Assembly (NCBI GenBank): GCA_902826605.1
Contig: CADEFM010000005.1
Coordinates: forward strand, 262,854 to 326,853
Source of the DNA: an uncultured Acidobacteriota bacterium
GTDB lineage: Bacteria > Acidobacteriota > Terriglobia > Bryobacterales > Bryobacteraceae
Length of the DNA stretch: 64,000 bases
Direction of reading: 5' to 3'
In this document: in pieces, positions 27,159-37,054 of the stretch
Numbering within the stretch: the stretch's first letter is position 1
How the letters are laid out: every line of letters starts with the position of its first letter
Translations under genes and position numbers: made by a program
Notes under the pieces: generated by a model
Told to the model about the DNA's origin: nothing
Databases searched by the model: none
What the model saw: the letters and a program-made list of their open reading frames with translations, nothing else

Positions 27159-28925
27159 CTATGCGGCGCACTCGCCACGGCCTAGTTTCAGGCTGTACTC
27201 GATGTCGTCGCCCCAGTCGCGGAACATCTCCGGAACGTCCATCGGAGGCTTGGTGAGGTCGGCAGTGAGCGCCCGGAAAGTCTCGATCTTGGCGCGCAGA
27301 ACGTACTCGCGAAAAGTCTCGCCGCCCTCGCGGTTCTTCTGGAAGTGATCGATCACGCGCTCCACCGCGACCGGCGCAAGGCGCGCGGGCAGACTCTGCA
27401 CGGCCAGGCCGAACTCGGTCATCGTGCCGCCCAGCAGCATTTGATAGTACGGGACTTCGTGTTTGACGCCATCCGGGCCGTCGATCTTGCGCGCGTTACC
27501 ATAGAAGCCGATGTCGGCAATCCAGTGCTGGCCGCATGAATTCGGACAGCCGCTGATGTTAATGCGCATCTTGCGGACTTGGGGATCGTCGTAACCTTCA
27601 ACCACGCTCACCAGGGCCGCGCCCAACCCCATTGATTTTGTCAGAGCCAGATTGCAGCTATACGCTCCGGGGCATGTGATGGGATCGCTGATTTCATCCA
27701 CCGCTCCGCCATTCAGTTCCAGCTTGCCCAGCGCGCCATAGACGCGTTTCAAAGCTCCCTGCGGCACCCATGCCAGGACGACGTTTTGCGTCATCGTGAA
27801 CCGGAGGTTGCCGTCGCCGGCCTGATCGGCCAAGTCGGCCAAGCCGCGCATCTGATCACCCGTTAGATTGCCTTGCGGAACTTTCACATTGACGATGGAA
27901 TACCCGGACTGCTTCTGCGCCCTGATATTCGTCTGCTTCCAATGCAGGTACGCGGGTGAACCAGGTTCGTATAGCGGCAGCAGGTCGCCGGAGCCGAGGG
28001 GTGCGGGTTGTGAACGGAAGCCTCCGAAATTCTCGGGTACTTCAGACGGCATCGGAATGCCGCCGTCACGAAGAATGTCCTGATAGTTTTCTTCGATGGT
28101 GTCGCGCAGCCATTCGAAGCCGCGCTCCCGCAGTACGAATTTCAAACGTGCCTTATTTCTATTCTTGCGATTGCCGTGCCCGTTAAACACGCGGATCACG
28201 GCTTCAATTCGGCGCACCAGATCGTCCACGGGAACGAAATCATGCAGAATGCGCGATTCGGTGGGCAGAGGCCCAAGTCCGCCCGCCACGGTCATGCGAA
28301 ATCCACGTTGGCCGTCGCGAATCACCGGACGCAGACCAACGTCGTTGATGCGCGTAGCGATGCAGTCTTCCGGGCAGCCGCAAAAGGCGATCTTGAATTT
28401 GCGCGGCAGGTTATCGGTGAGTTCCTTGTGGAGAAACGCAAACGCCACGCGGCGTGAATATGGCTGCACGTCGAACAGTTCTTCGGGAAGCAAGCCCGCA
28501 TAAGCGCAGGCTGTCACGTTACGCACGGTGTTATAGCAAGCCTCGCGCGTGGTCAAGCGGATGTCCGCCAGCGTGTGCAGTAAATCCGCGACGCGGCCCA
28601 GCGGCACAAAGTGATACTGGATGTTTTGCCGGGTAGTCAGGTGTCCCTTGCCGCCCGCGAATTCGTCCGCCACACGAGCCATCTGGCGCATTTGATCCGA
28701 GGTGAGTAACCCGCCCGGCACCTTGGTCCGGATCATGTGCACGCCTTCCTGGCGCTGCCCATAGACTCCACGGCGCAGACGGTGCGGACGCAATTCGTCG
28801 TCGGTCAGCTTGCCCGCAAGCCGGTCGGCGGCCTGGCGGCGGAACAATTCGATGTCCTCACGGACGGTCTTATCGTAGTCCGCTTCCAGCAATTGCTGCT
28901 CGGTCAAAATATCGGCGATGGCCAT
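27159..28925 (-). CDS. Siroheme nitrite/sulfite reductase (ferredoxin type)
   Basis: A 588-residue enzyme of the NirA/SirA class, which makes ammonium from nitrite or sulfide from sulfite by six-electron reduction on a coupled siroheme/[4Fe-4S] centre. The cluster and siroheme ligands are CPGAYSC (C-x5-C) followed 36 residues on by CPNSC (C-x3-C). The two-fold repeat of ferredoxin-like half-domains is visible (VRNVTACAYAGLLPEEL in the first half, ITCPGAYSCNLALTKSMG in the second). Whether it works on nitrite or sulfite cannot be decided from sequence. No siroheme synthase, ferredoxin or nitrate reductase is nearby. The start is the first ATG (MAIADILTEQQLLEADYD). Confidence 0.9.
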   Translation of the reverse strand: MAIADILTEQQLLEADYDKTVREDIELFRRQAADRLAGKLTDDELRPHRLRRGVYGQRQEGVHMIRTKVPGGLLTSDQMRQMARVADEFAGGKGHLTTRQNIQYHFVPLGRVADLLHTLADIRLTTREACYNTVRNVTACAYAGLLPEELFDVQPYSRRVAFAFLHKELTDNLPRKFKIAFCGCPEDCIATRINDVGLRPVIRDGQRGFRMTVAGGLGPLPTESRILHDFVPVDDLVRRIEAVIRVFNGHGNRKNRNKARLKFVLRERGFEWLRDTIEENYQDILRDGGIPMPSEVPENFGGFRSQPAPLGSGDLLPLYEPGSPAYLHWKQTNIRAQKQSGYSIVNVKVPQGNLTGDQMRGLADLADQAGDGNLRFTMTQNVVLAWVPQGALKRVYGALGKLELNGGAVDEISDPITCPGAYSCNLALTKSMGLGAALVSVVEGYDDPQVRKMRINISGCPNSCGQHWIADIGFYGNARKIDGPDGVKHEVPYYQMLLGGTMTEFGLAVQSLPARLAPVAVERVIDHFQKNREGGETFREYVLRAKIETFRALTADLTKPPMDVPEMFRDWGDDIEYSLKLGRGECAA

Positions 28926-28958
28926 AGTACTCTTTCCCTATCGAGAATATCATACTTA

Positions 28959-30356
28959 CTAGGGAACTGCAATCGACAGAACATCTTGCGTGCCATGAAC
29001 CATCGGTCGACCGAGCTCGGAAGCTTGACATGAAGGAATTGGACGACCGGCATAATAATTCAGTCCGTATTGCCACGTCCGGCGAATTTCGCCTAAGCAC
29101 GCCCGCTCTAGAATCGTTCTATTCGTCAGCCAAAAAGCACGCACCGAGACTCCACGGTCCAGCGCGGGGAAGGCCGTGTTCTTTATATACAGGATTCCCA
29201 GCCCGGCGGCAAGGGCAACCGTGAGCACGGCGCACTGCAAACGGCCTTTCGAAGCGAGCCACCAGACAGCCGGCAAAGCCGCCAGAAACAAAAGCCCAGC
29301 CAGGGAAGGCCGCACGTCGGCGCTGCGGATGCCGGAAAGCAGCGCATCCGGCAGAATTGAGGCCACTACCGGCAGTCCGATCAATAGAAGGGCGCAAACC
29401 GCTAGCCACCATCTCTTCACGCGCGCCGCATCGAGCGCAGCGGCAAGCACGATGGCCAGCGCGGGCATCAATGGCAGAATATATCCGGGCAATTTATTAC
29501 GGGAGGCGGAAAAGAACACCAAGCCGTATAGAACCCATGCGCCGAGCAGCCTCAAGCGGCTATCCGCGTACACGCCGGGACGCGCGAGCAAAGCCGCCAA
29601 CGGAGTCCAAGGAAAAAGGGCTGCGAGCACCACGGGAAGGTAGTACCAAAAGGGCTGAACGTGCTCCAGTGCGGGGGTGAAAAAACGGGCGACGTGTTGT
29701 TTCCAAAAGTAGTCGTTCCAGAAAGCCGCGCCATTCACGGACAGACACCAGACATGCCAAGGTGCAGCCACCAGCAACGCGCCCGCTGCGATCGCAAGCC
29801 GCATGCCCGGCGCGACAAAAAACAGAGGCGCAAATAGGACCACGGGCACCAAGCCTTTCCCGAGAATCGCGAATCCCAATAGCCCCCCCGCCAGCCACCC
29901 GCTGCGGGCTCGCTTTTCATAGAGAGTGATCAGCATTGCGCCAGCCAGCGCCGCCGACATCCCTAAATCGGTGAGTGCCGCGAAGCTGTAAGCGATCCAG
30001 CCGGCCGAAGTAGCGAGAATCGCGGATGCGGTCAGAGCCAGCTCCGCTGAAAATTCGTCCGCCACGGAGCGATAGAAGAAAACCAGGAATGCGACGCTCA
30101 AAAGTGCGCCAGGCAATCGCGCCGCCCACTCTGCCCGGAGCCCCACGGTATGCCCGGCAGCGATCATCCAATACAGAAGCGGAGGCTTTTCAAACCACGG
30201 CTCGCCGTCCAGGCGCGGAGTCACGATATCTCCGGATTGCGCCATCTGGCGGCCTATGGAGGCATAGCGAGGCTCGTCGGGTCCTAGTAAACCGACTCCG
30301 CCCAGGCTGAGAGTGTAGAGAGCGAGGAGCGGCAAGACGAGCCAGGCGCGTGACAA
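28959..30356 (-). CDS. Glycosyltransferase family 39 (ArnT/PMT-like) membrane protein
   Basis: A 465-residue inner-membrane GT-C glycosyltransferase with about ten or more hydrophobic helices. The luminal/periplasmic Asp-Glu pair is present in GPDEPRYASIG (Asp27, Glu28), as in protein O-mannosyltransferases and ArnT. A signature PWFEKPPLLYWMIAAGH follows. These enzymes transfer a sugar from a polyprenyl-phosphate carrier to an acceptor. The acceptor here is unknown; no lipid A or glycan cluster surrounds it. It is divergent from the SMP-30-like gene. Confidence 0.8.
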   Translation of the reverse strand: MSRAWLVLPLLALYTLSLGGVGLLGPDEPRYASIGRQMAQSGDIVTPRLDGEPWFEKPPLLYWMIAAGHTVGLRAEWAARLPGALLSVAFLVFFYRSVADEFSAELALTASAILATSAGWIAYSFAALTDLGMSAALAGAMLITLYEKRARSGWLAGGLLGFAILGKGLVPVVLFAPLFFVAPGMRLAIAAGALLVAAPWHVWCLSVNGAAFWNDYFWKQHVARFFTPALEHVQPFWYYLPVVLAALFPWTPLAALLARPGVYADSRLRLLGAWVLYGLVFFSASRNKLPGYILPLMPALAIVLAAALDAARVKRWWLAVCALLLIGLPVVASILPDALLSGIRSADVRPSLAGLLFLAALPAVWWLASKGRLQCAVLTVALAAGLGILYIKNTAFPALDRGVSVRAFWLTNRTILERACLGEIRRTWQYGLNYYAGRPIPSCQASELGRPMVHGTQDVLSIAVP

Positions 30357-30425
30357 TTCTCCAGTATATGCCGCGCAACGGTGACTATCGCCAGCAGCCC
30401 GGCGGGCGTGTTACAGTGTCAGATC

Positions 30426-31358
30426 ATGCGGAACCTAATCATCCTGCTGTCCATCGCAGCGGCGCCGCTCGCCGCCGCCGACTTCGAAATTAAGAACCAG
30501 ACTGAATTCGACAAAATTTTCCCCAAAGACGCCAAGGTGCAGAAGATCGCCGGCGGCCAGGGATTCGTGGAAGGGCCGGTTTGGATCAACGAACGGGGTG
30601 GTGGCTATCTGGTATATAGCGACATTCCCGCCGATGAAATGAAACGCTGGGATGCGTCGGGTGGAGTGAAATCGTTTCGCAAGCCGAGTGGGGCGGCCAA
30701 TGGCAACACGCTCGACCGCGAGGGCCGCCTGGTGACCGCCGAGCATATGGGCCGCATCTCTCGTACTGAAAAAGACGGCACCGTGAAAACCATCGTTAGC
30801 GCCTTCGAAGGCAAGAAGCTCAGCTCTCCCAACGATGTGGTGGTGAAATCCGACGGGACGATATGGTTCACCGATCCCGATTATGGTTTGGGAACGCGCG
30901 CCAAAGAGACAGCGGGCAATTGGGTTTATCGTTATAATCCTGTTGGCGCGAAATTGACGGCGGTTATTCGCACGGGGGATAAACCAAATGGCCTATGTTT
31001 CTCTCCGGATGAGCGCACGCTTTATGTCGCGGATTCCGGTGCACCGCACCACATCCGTTCGTTTTCGGTGGGTTCGAACGGTACTCTGACAAACGAAAAG
31101 ATATTCGCAGTGGTGGATAAGGGCCTCCCCGACGGTATCCGCTGCGATACCGGCGGGCGTGTGTGGTCCAGTTCAGGCGACGGCGCGCAGATTTTTTCGG
31201 CCAAGGGTGATTTGATTGCGCGAATCTTGCTGCCGGAGTCCGCGGCGAACCTCACTTTTGGCGGTGCGAATGGCCGGACTCTATACTTGACGGCGCGAAC
31301 ATCGCTCTATTCGGTGGAGACATTGGCGCGGAGCGCGCGCAGGTCGCCCGCCAAGTAA
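30426..31358 (+). CDS. SMP-30/gluconolactonase-like exported protein
   Basis: A 310-residue six-bladed beta-propeller hydrolase of the SMP-30/gluconolactonase/LRE family, which opens sugar lactones with a metal cofactor. It has a signal peptide (MRNLIILLSIAAAPLAAA). Family motifs are FVEGPVW, with the metal-binding Glu; GNTLDREGRLVTAEH; SSPNDVVVKSDGTIWFTDPDYGLG with the conserved Asn and Asp; and KPNGLCFSPDERTLYVADS. The start at 30426 begins with the signal peptide. It is divergent from the GT39 gene and convergent with the response-regulator gene. The periplasmic substrate is unknown. Confidence 0.85.
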   Translation: MRNLIILLSIAAAPLAAADFEIKNQTEFDKIFPKDAKVQKIAGGQGFVEGPVWINERGGGYLVYSDIPADEMKRWDASGGVKSFRKPSGAANGNTLDREGRLVTAEHMGRISRTEKDGTVKTIVSAFEGKKLSSPNDVVVKSDGTIWFTDPDYGLGTRAKETAGNWVYRYNPVGAKLTAVIRTGDKPNGLCFSPDERTLYVADSGAPHHIRSFSVGSNGTLTNEKIFAVVDKGLPDGIRCDTGGRVWSSSGDGAQIFSAKGDLIARILLPESAANLTFGGANGRTLYLTARTSLYSVETLARSARRSPAK

Positions 31359-31371
31359 GATAGACGCCGAC

Positions 31372-32103
31372 TTATCGAACCGGCGGTTCCGGCCCCAGGT
31401 GCAACCCTTTGTGGATCGCGTACAGCGCCAGCTCTAGGCGGTCCGATACACCAAGTTTGTCAAAGATGTTGTGCAAGTGATTCTTCACGGTTTGCTCGCT
31501 AATGAACATCTTCTCCGCCATTTCCTTGTTCTTGTAGCCCTGCGCCACTAGAGCGACGATTTCGCGCTCGCGCGCGGAAAGCGGACTGCGCTCGCGACCC
31601 TTGCCGCCATTGGCGGCGCCAAGCCCCTCGAAGCCCGTGGAGAATTGCCGCATCACCGCGGCCGTGGTGTGAGAATCCAGCCAGATCTCGCCCGAATGCA
31701 CCTTGCGGATGCTTTTCACGATCAGATCAGGGGCAGTCTGCTTCAACACAATGCCGCTGCAACCGAGTTTCATCGCCTGAACGAATTCGTTCTTGTCTTC
31801 GGAAGCCGTCAAGATAATGACGCGCACACGGTTGTTGATTTGCTGCAATGCTTGCAACGCGCCCAGGCCGTCCAGATTGGGCATACGCAGGTCCAGCAAC
31901 AGGACGTCGGGATCCAGATCCCGAACCCTGTCCAGCACTTCACGGCCGTCGGAGGCTTCGCCGATGACTTCGAAATCATCCTCCAGCAACAGCAGCTTTT
32001 TGAGGCCGTCACGGACAATGGGATGGTCATCGGCGATGACGATGCGGATCGTCGCGCTCTTTTTTTCGTTGACCTCCGGGCCTTCGTTCGTTGGCGCTAC
32101 CAT
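31372..32103 (-). CDS. NarL/FixJ-family response regulator
   Basis: A 243-residue two-component regulator. The receiver domain (about residues 18-135) has the acidic pair ADDHP, phosphate-accepting Asp71 in LLLDLRMPNLDG, the conserved Thr/Ser in ILTASEDKN and Lys in VLKQTAP. A LuxR-type helix-turn-helix (about 173-232) reads LSAREREIVALVAQGYKNKEMAEKMFISEQTVKNHL. No kinase gene is adjacent, so it is an orphan; its partner may be a kinase elsewhere. The start at 32103 is a compromise: a TTG 22 codons upstream extends the frame, but its N-terminus lacks homology. A palindrome lies upstream at 32218-32230. Confidence 0.85.
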   Translation of the reverse strand: MVAPTNEGPEVNEKKSATIRIVIADDHPIVRDGLKKLLLLEDDFEVIGEASDGREVLDRVRDLDPDVLLLDLRMPNLDGLGALQALQQINNRVRVIILTASEDKNEFVQAMKLGCSGIVLKQTAPDLIVKSIRKVHSGEIWLDSHTTAAVMRQFSTGFEGLGAANGGKGRERSPLSAREREIVALVAQGYKNKEMAEKMFISEQTVKNHLHNIFDKLGVSDRLELALYAIHKGLHLGPEPPVR

Positions 32104-32217
32104 AGTGTCCACGTGCTCCACAGTTTGTTCTCCCGTCCCGATAATAGGGGGTTCTAGTACTTCCCGCAATTAAGGGAGCCATGAAGATTGACGCCGTGTT
32201 TTTGCGTATTTCCCAGG

Positions 32218-32230
32218 TAAGGTTACCTTA
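32218..32230. promoter_or_regulatory. Palindrome between divergent response-regulator and double-hydrolase genes
   Basis: A 13-base perfect palindrome TAAGGTTACCTTA (arms TAAGGT and ACCTTA around one T) sits in the 236-base intergenic region between two divergent genes. Its position, about 115 bases from each start, fits a binding site for a dimeric regulator such as the neighbouring NarL-type protein. Nothing else supports this, and no promoter boxes could be assigned. Confidence 0.25.
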
Positions 32231-32339
32231 GAACAACTCCCGGATTTCTCCTCTGTCCGGCGAACTGACAAAAGGGGCGCTTGCGGAATGTCATGCTAGA
32301 ATCGCATCCGGGAGTGAGTTACCGCAGGCGTCAACGCGC

Positions 32340-34139
32340 ATGAAAACATCCACAAAAAGCACAATGGACACCGAACTGGCGTCCGTGGTGGAGGCATCCA
32401 AGAGGCTCGTGGTCGTGGTTCATGGGCTCGGCAAGTCCCTTTTCATCCAAGATGTTTTCGTCGCCGTTCGAGAAGTGTTTGAGGATGCGGACGTCATGAC
32501 GCTGAAGTACGATAGCAGTCTTTGGTCGCATCAAACCGCACCGGAACTTGCCGAGTTCTTGGCACGGCGTATTGGCGATCAGTGGGCGCGGCGGCGTGAC
32601 CAGGGGCATCCCTATGAAGCGATCACTCTGGTTGGCCATAGTATCGGGGTGCTCTTGATCCGCGCCGCATTCCTGATGGCCATGGGATCTCAATTTACAT
32701 CGCAACCCTACGGAGGAACCAAGGACTGGGGGACATGCGTCGACCGAATTGTTTCCTTAGCCGGACTGAACAACGGATGGGCTCACCCCAAGGTGGGATT
32801 ATTGCACGCGCCCTTTCTGCATCTCTTGCGATTCGCCGCGGATGCTCTGGGCAAGGCGGAGTATCTCTTGTCCGTGGCCGAAGGCGCGCCGTTCATCGTA
32901 GATCTTCGGCTCCACTGGCTGGAGAAGGCCCCGCAGATTACGCCTAAACTGATTCACCTTCGCGGCAATGCTCCTGACCTGATTACCAGCACGGACACCG
33001 ATGGGGACCTCTTTTTGGTTCCTGACGTCAAAGGCCGCATTATTGAAAGGACCGCACACCTCAACGTTGCCGTTCATAACAAGGAAACAGCCGAGGCTAT
33101 CTGGATGGCATACTCGCGGATTCCGTCCCTTTGGAATTGGATTCGGCATCCCATTCAATCATCACAGCAGTATTTCAACGTTTTCGCTTTCAACTGGCTC
33201 CTGGTGGACGACAGGAACACGCAGGACAGTGTATTCCAAGAACGCAAGAAGGAGCTTACAGACGCGCTAGGAGCGGGAGCGCATGCATCCCACGCGTCAT
33301 TCCGGCCTCCCATTCAGGACAAGTCCATTAAGACCGTGGTGATGATCAGGCACGGCATTCGAGACTTCGCCAGCGGATGGCCAAACCAACTGGCCACTGA
33401 AATCGCAAAGCAAACAAGTTCACCCGTGCATGCGGACGCCACAGGGTACCAGCGTTTCTCCATGTTTCAATTCCTAATTCCAGGGGCGCGCAGAGCGAAA
33501 GTCCGGCTGCTGATGGCCGAGTATACGAGGCATCGCGTGAAGTATCCCGAAGCGGAATTTTGCTATTTCGGGCATAGTTATGGAACTTACCTGCTCGCAA
33601 AGGCTTTAATCAGTCATCAGAGCTGCAAGTTCAATCGCATCGCATTCGGTGGATCGGTGGTTTGTACGGATTTTGATTGGAATGCGGTCGTCGATGAAGA
33701 CCATGCAAAGAAAATTTTGAACATCCGCGCTGATTCCGATTTGACCGTGGCGCTTTTCCCTGGAAGCTTTGAAAGATTGAGAATCTTCCTGAACCAGGAG
33801 CAACCCAGAATCTGGAGCGACGTACTCGGCTTTGCCGGAGTTCATGGTTTTGCGAAAGGAGCGGGGACTGCGGTCACGAACATTTTGATCCCGGGCGATC
33901 ATGGCGCGTCCACCGAGACCAAAAGGCACCAGGCGATAGCGGAGTTCCTGTTGGGGAAGGACGGAAGTATGACTTCCGAGTCCGCAGCCCTGCGCCGCAT
34001 TACAAAATTCGCCGGGAACCTGTCGTTTTTGATTGTGGGGTTCCTGATTGCGGGCGTGATATGGGGATTAATCTCCACCAGCCCAATGTGGGCGGCCGTA
34101 TTTCTCTTCGTGGGGGTTGTGCTCTTGCATCTGGTCTGA
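32340..34139 (+). CDS. Double alpha/beta-hydrolase fold protein with C-terminal membrane hairpin
   Basis: A 599-residue protein that appears to contain two alpha/beta-hydrolase domains. The first (about 20-260) has HGLGKS after strand 3 and nucleophile elbow GHSIG with Ser101. The second (about 330-545) has RHGIRD and GHSYGTYLLA with Ser413, then a likely catalytic His in GDHGAST near 521. The C-terminus is a two-helix membrane hairpin (LSFLIVGFLIAGVIWGLIS and MWAAVFLFVGVVLLHLV). No signal peptide is seen, so the domains probably face the cytoplasm. The substrate is unknown; lipase-like or DUF676-like serine esterase activity is a guess. It is divergent from the NarL-type regulator. No known two-domain family could be named. 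Confidence 0.7.
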   Translation: MKTSTKSTMDTELASVVEASKRLVVVVHGLGKSLFIQDVFVAVREVFEDADVMTLKYDSSLWSHQTAPELAEFLARRIGDQWARRRDQGHPYEAITLVGHSIGVLLIRAAFLMAMGSQFTSQPYGGTKDWGTCVDRIVSLAGLNNGWAHPKVGLLHAPFLHLLRFAADALGKAEYLLSVAEGAPFIVDLRLHWLEKAPQITPKLIHLRGNAPDLITSTDTDGDLFLVPDVKGRIIERTAHLNVAVHNKETAEAIWMAYSRIPSLWNWIRHPIQSSQQYFNVFAFNWLLVDDRNTQDSVFQERKKELTDALGAGAHASHASFRPPIQDKSIKTVVMIRHGIRDFASGWPNQLATEIAKQTSSPVHADATGYQRFSMFQFLIPGARRAKVRLLMAEYTRHRVKYPEAEFCYFGHSYGTYLLAKALISHQSCKFNRIAFGGSVVCTDFDWNAVVDEDHAKKILNIRADSDLTVALFPGSFERLRIFLNQEQPRIWSDVLGFAGVHGFAKGAGTAVTNILIPGDHGASTETKRHQAIAEFLLGKDGSMTSESAALRRITKFAGNLSFLIVGFLIAGVIWGLISTSPMWAAVFLFVGVVLLHLV

Positions 34140-34142
34140 AAT

Positions 34143-35516
34143 TCATGGTTTCTTGTCGGGCACCAGCCCAGTTCGCGCCAGAAAACCAGTGTCGATTTTT
34201 CCCGAAGCGAAGTCGGGGTGGTTGAGGATGCGCTGGTGCAACGGTATGGACGTGTAGATGCCCTCTACCACGAACATGTCCAGCGCGCGCTTCATGCGGG
34301 CGATTGCTTCCGTCCGGGTAGCCCCGTGCGCGATGAGCTTGGCGACCAGCGAATCGTAGTAGGGAGGGATGACGCCGTCCTGATACGCCGCAGTGTCCAC
34401 GCGGATGCCCGCGCCACCCGGCAGATTTAGCCCGGTGATGCGGCCCGGCGAAGGCACCAGCGTTTCGGGGTGTTCCGCATTGATGCGGCACTCGATGGCA
34501 TGGCCGCGCAGTTGCAGCAGGTGACCTGGTTCCCACGGAAGAATCTGGTCCAGATTCTCTCCGGCGGCGATGCGGATCTGGCTCTTCACCAGATCGACAC
34601 CGGTGACCATCTCGGTAACGGGGTGTTCTACCTGAATACGCGCGTTCACTTCAATGAAGTAAAGGTCGCCGTTCGCGTCCATCAGAAATTCCACGGTTCC
34701 CGCGTTGGTGTAGCCAATCGCTTTGAAGGCGGATTGGAGGGATTCCGAAATGCGCGTTCGCAGTTCCGGCGTCACGGCGGTGCTGGGCGATTCTTCGATC
34801 AGTTTTTGATGACGCCGCTGAATGGAGCACTCGCGCTCACCCAGTACTTCGACGTTTCCGTGCTGGTCCGCCAGCACCTGGAATTCGATGTGGCGCGGAT
34901 TCTCCAGAAGCTTTTCCATGTACATCGCTCCGTTGGAAAAAGCGGCGGAAGCTTCCGCCTCCGCTTGGGCCAGCAGGTTGGGCAGGTCTGCGGCGTTGCG
35001 CACGATGCGCATGCCCCGGCCACCACCACCCGCGGACGCTTTCAGCATGACGGGATAACCGATCTTTTCCGCCAGTTCCAGGGCCTCCTCGGAGCTTTCC
35101 AGCACGCCTTTCGATCCGGGCAGGATCGGCACGCCGGCCTGGCTCATCGCTTCCCTTGCGATCTGCTTCAGGCCCATCTGCCGGATGACGGAGGCCTTTG
35201 GACCTATAAACGTCAAGCCAGAGGTTTCGCACACTTCCGCGAAGTCGGCGTTCTCGGAAAGGAATCCGTAGCCGGGATGCACTGCGTCGGCGTTGGTGAT
35301 TTCCGCGGCGCTGATGACGGCCGGAAGATCCAGGTAACTCTTGGAACTCTTGGCGGGGCCGATGCAAATAGCCTCATCGGCAAAACGCGTGTGGAGGCTA
35401 TGGCGGTCCGCTTCCGAATAGACGGCCACCGTGCGGATGCCCATCTCCTTACAGGCGCAAATAATGCGCAGGGCGATTTCGCCGCGATTGGCGATCAGGA
35501 TCTTGTTGAATGTCAT
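34143..35516 (-). CDS. accC: Acetyl-CoA carboxylase, biotin carboxylase subunit
   Basis: A 457-residue ATP-grasp enzyme that carboxylates the biotin of AccB, the first half-reaction of acetyl-CoA carboxylase in fatty acid synthesis. It starts [18 protein letters not shown], typical of AccC. Visible motifs are the glycine-rich ATP loop [12 protein letters not shown], the carboxylase signature [18 protein letters not shown] and the biotin-site region [11 protein letters not shown]. The start at 35516 is one base after the accB stop (TAG-C-ATG), so accB and accC are coupled. The carboxyltransferase subunits accA and accD are not in the window. Confidence 0.97.
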   Translation of the reverse strand: MTFNKILIANRGEIALRIICACKEMGIRTVAVYSEADRHSLHTRFADEAICIGPAKSSKSYLDLPAVISAAEITNADAVHPGYGFLSENADFAEVCETSGLTFIGPKASVIRQMGLKQIAREAMSQAGVPILPGSKGVLESSEEALELAEKIGYPVMLKASAGGGGRGMRIVRNAADLPNLLAQAEAEASAAFSNGAMYMEKLLENPRHIEFQVLADQHGNVEVLGERECSIQRRHQKLIEESPSTAVTPELRTRISESLQSAFKAIGYTNAGTVEFLMDANGDLYFIEVNARIQVEHPVTEMVTGVDLVKSQIRIAAGENLDQILPWEPGHLLQLRGHAIECRINAEHPETLVPSPGRITGLNLPGGAGIRVDTAAYQDGVIPPYYDSLVAKLIAHGATRTEAIARMKRALDMFVVEGIYTSIPLHQRILNHPDFASGKIDTGFLARTGLVPDKKP

Positions 35517-35517
35517 G

Positions 35518-35964
35518 CTAACGGCGTATGGCGAACAGAGCTTCTCCGTACTCCACGGGCCGCCCATTTTCGACGAGCTTCGCCGCGACGACGCCTGAAA
35601 TCTCGGCCTCGATTTCATTCATCAGCTTCATCGATTCGATAATGCACAGCACTTGACCGGCTTCCACTCGGTCGCCCACCTTTACGAAGGGTGGCGCTTC
35701 GGGCTTGGGGCAATCGTAGTAAGTCCCCACGATGGGCGACTTCACCAGCGTTTCATTTGGATCGGGAGCCGCAGGTTTGGCAGGAGGCGGGGAAGTTGGG
35801 GCTGCGGGCGCGGATGGAGTGGCGGGAACGGCGGACTCCATCCATTCACGCTCGGTCGGTCCGCGGCGGAGCCGCAGGCGATTTTCGCCACGCTGCACTT
35901 CCATTTCGTGCACGCCACTGGCATGGAAGATCGCCAGAATTTCTTCGATTTCTTTGATGGTCAT
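35518..35964 (-). CDS. accB: Acetyl-CoA carboxylase, biotin carboxyl carrier protein
   Basis: A 148-residue biotin carrier subunit of acetyl-CoA carboxylase. The N-terminal helix ([20 protein letters not shown]) is followed by a Pro-Ala linker (about 45-70), and the C-terminal biotinyl domain contains the attachment site ESMKLMNEI with Lys113. The preceding [22 protein letters not shown] region is the conserved thumb loop. It lies 16 bases after the end of the M24 peptidase gene and one base before accC, so the three genes form an operon. The start at 35964 is the one that yields the typical N-terminus. Confidence 0.97.
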   Translation of the reverse strand: MTIKEIEEILAIFHASGVHEMEVQRGENRLRLRRGPTEREWMESAVPATPSAPAAPTSPPPAKPAAPDPNETLVKSPIVGTYYDCPKPEAPPFVKVGDRVEAGQVLCIIESMKLMNEIEAEISGVVAAKLVENGRPVEYGEALFAIRR

Positions 35965-35980
35965 TATGAGACGGAACCCA

Positions 35981-37054
35981 CTATATTCGAATAAAATCTT
36001 TGGAGGTGGGGGTGAGCACCTCGCAGCCATTCTTAGTCACGAGCACAGTATCTTCAATCCGGATGCCGGCCAAGCCCTCCACATAAACGCCAGGTTCGAT
36101 GGTGATGGCCATGCCTGCTTGCAGGCGCGTTTTGTCCTTCTTGCCAATGCGGGGAAGCTCGTGGATTTCCAAGCCCAGGCCGTGACCGGTAGAATGGACA
36201 AATTCGCGGTCGAGCTTGTGTGTTTTCAGAACCGCGCGTGTGGCGCCGTCCACTTTGCCTGCTGTGGTCCCGGCACGTACGGCTGCGATCCCCGCCAGTT
36301 GCGCTTCCAGCACCGCACGGTACATCTCGAGTATTTTCTTCGGCGGAGCGCCCATGTGAACCACGCGCGTCATGTCGCTGGCGTAGCCTTCCAGGAACGT
36401 ACCCATATCGATCAATAGTAATTCATTCGCCCCAACACGGCGCGCGGACGGATGAGCATGCGGGCGAGCCGAGTTCGGGCCCGCGGCCACGATGGTGTCG
36501 AAAGACGATTTCTCCGCACCGAGCTTCTTTTGCTGGAAATCGATCTCCGCCGCGATGTCCCGCTCAGTAACACCTGGGCGCAGACGTTTCAGTACGTTCG
36601 CCAAGGCGTCCGAGTTAATCCGAACGCTTTGCCGGATTAATGCGATTTCGTCATCCGACTTGATCATCCGCCGCTCCTCGACAATCCTGCCAACCGGCAC
36701 CAGCGATGCCCCCAAAGGCAGAGTTTCCTTGAGCTTGGCGAAATCTTCGTAGTGCGTCCAGGCGGATTCGAAGCCGATCTTGCGGAGGCGCTTCTGTTTA
36801 AAGATCTTGACGACCCCGGCCGTCAGGGGTCCTTTGATAACATGGCTTTTACCGGGAATGCTTTTGGTAACGAGGGCGTAACGGGGGTCCGTGAAGAAGT
36901 GCGTCTCCCCGGGCAACATGAGGAGCATGCCATTGGACCCGTTGTATCCGGAAAGATAACGGACATTGGCCGGCGAAGTAACCAGAAGGGCGTCGGCTTT
37001 CAGTTCGGGTAGCCGGGCAGCCACATCCCGGCGGCGCTGTTCGATTTCGGTCAA
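35981..37054 (-). CDS. Xaa-Pro aminopeptidase-like M24B metallopeptidase
   Basis: A 357-residue metallopeptidase of the pita-bread fold that removes N-terminal residues before proline, or cleaves Xaa-Pro dipeptides. The five metal ligands can be traced: Asp in LLLIDMG, Asp in YASDMTRV, His in STGHGLGLEIHE, Glu in TIEPGVYV and Glu in IRIEDTVLV. The N-terminal creatinase-like domain spans about 1-125. It is the first gene of a run with accB and accC, an arrangement seen in many bacteria with an elongation factor P gene in between. No efp gene is present here. Confidence 0.9.
   Translation of the reverse strand: MTEIEQRRRDVAARLPELKADALLVTSPANVRYLSGYNGSNGMLLMLPGETHFFTDPRYALVTKSIPGKSHVIKGPLTAGVVKIFKQKRLRKIGFESAWTHYEDFAKLKETLPLGASLVPVGRIVEERRMIKSDDEIALIRQSVRINSDALANVLKRLRPGVTERDIAAEIDFQQKKLGAEKSSFDTIVAAGPNSARPHAHPSARRVGANELLLIDMGTFLEGYASDMTRVVHMGAPPKKILEMYRAVLEAQLAGIAAVRAGTTAGKVDGATRAVLKTHKLDREFVHSTGHGLGLEIHELPRIGKKDKTRLQAGMAITIEPGVYVEGLAGIRIEDTVLVTKNGCEVLTPTSKDFIRI

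Noticed and set aside
34470..35642. A 390-residue open frame on the plus strand opposite accC
   Set aside because: AccC motifs account for the minus strand. The plus-strand translation is low in recognisable motifs and rich in His and Arg, as antisense shadows are.
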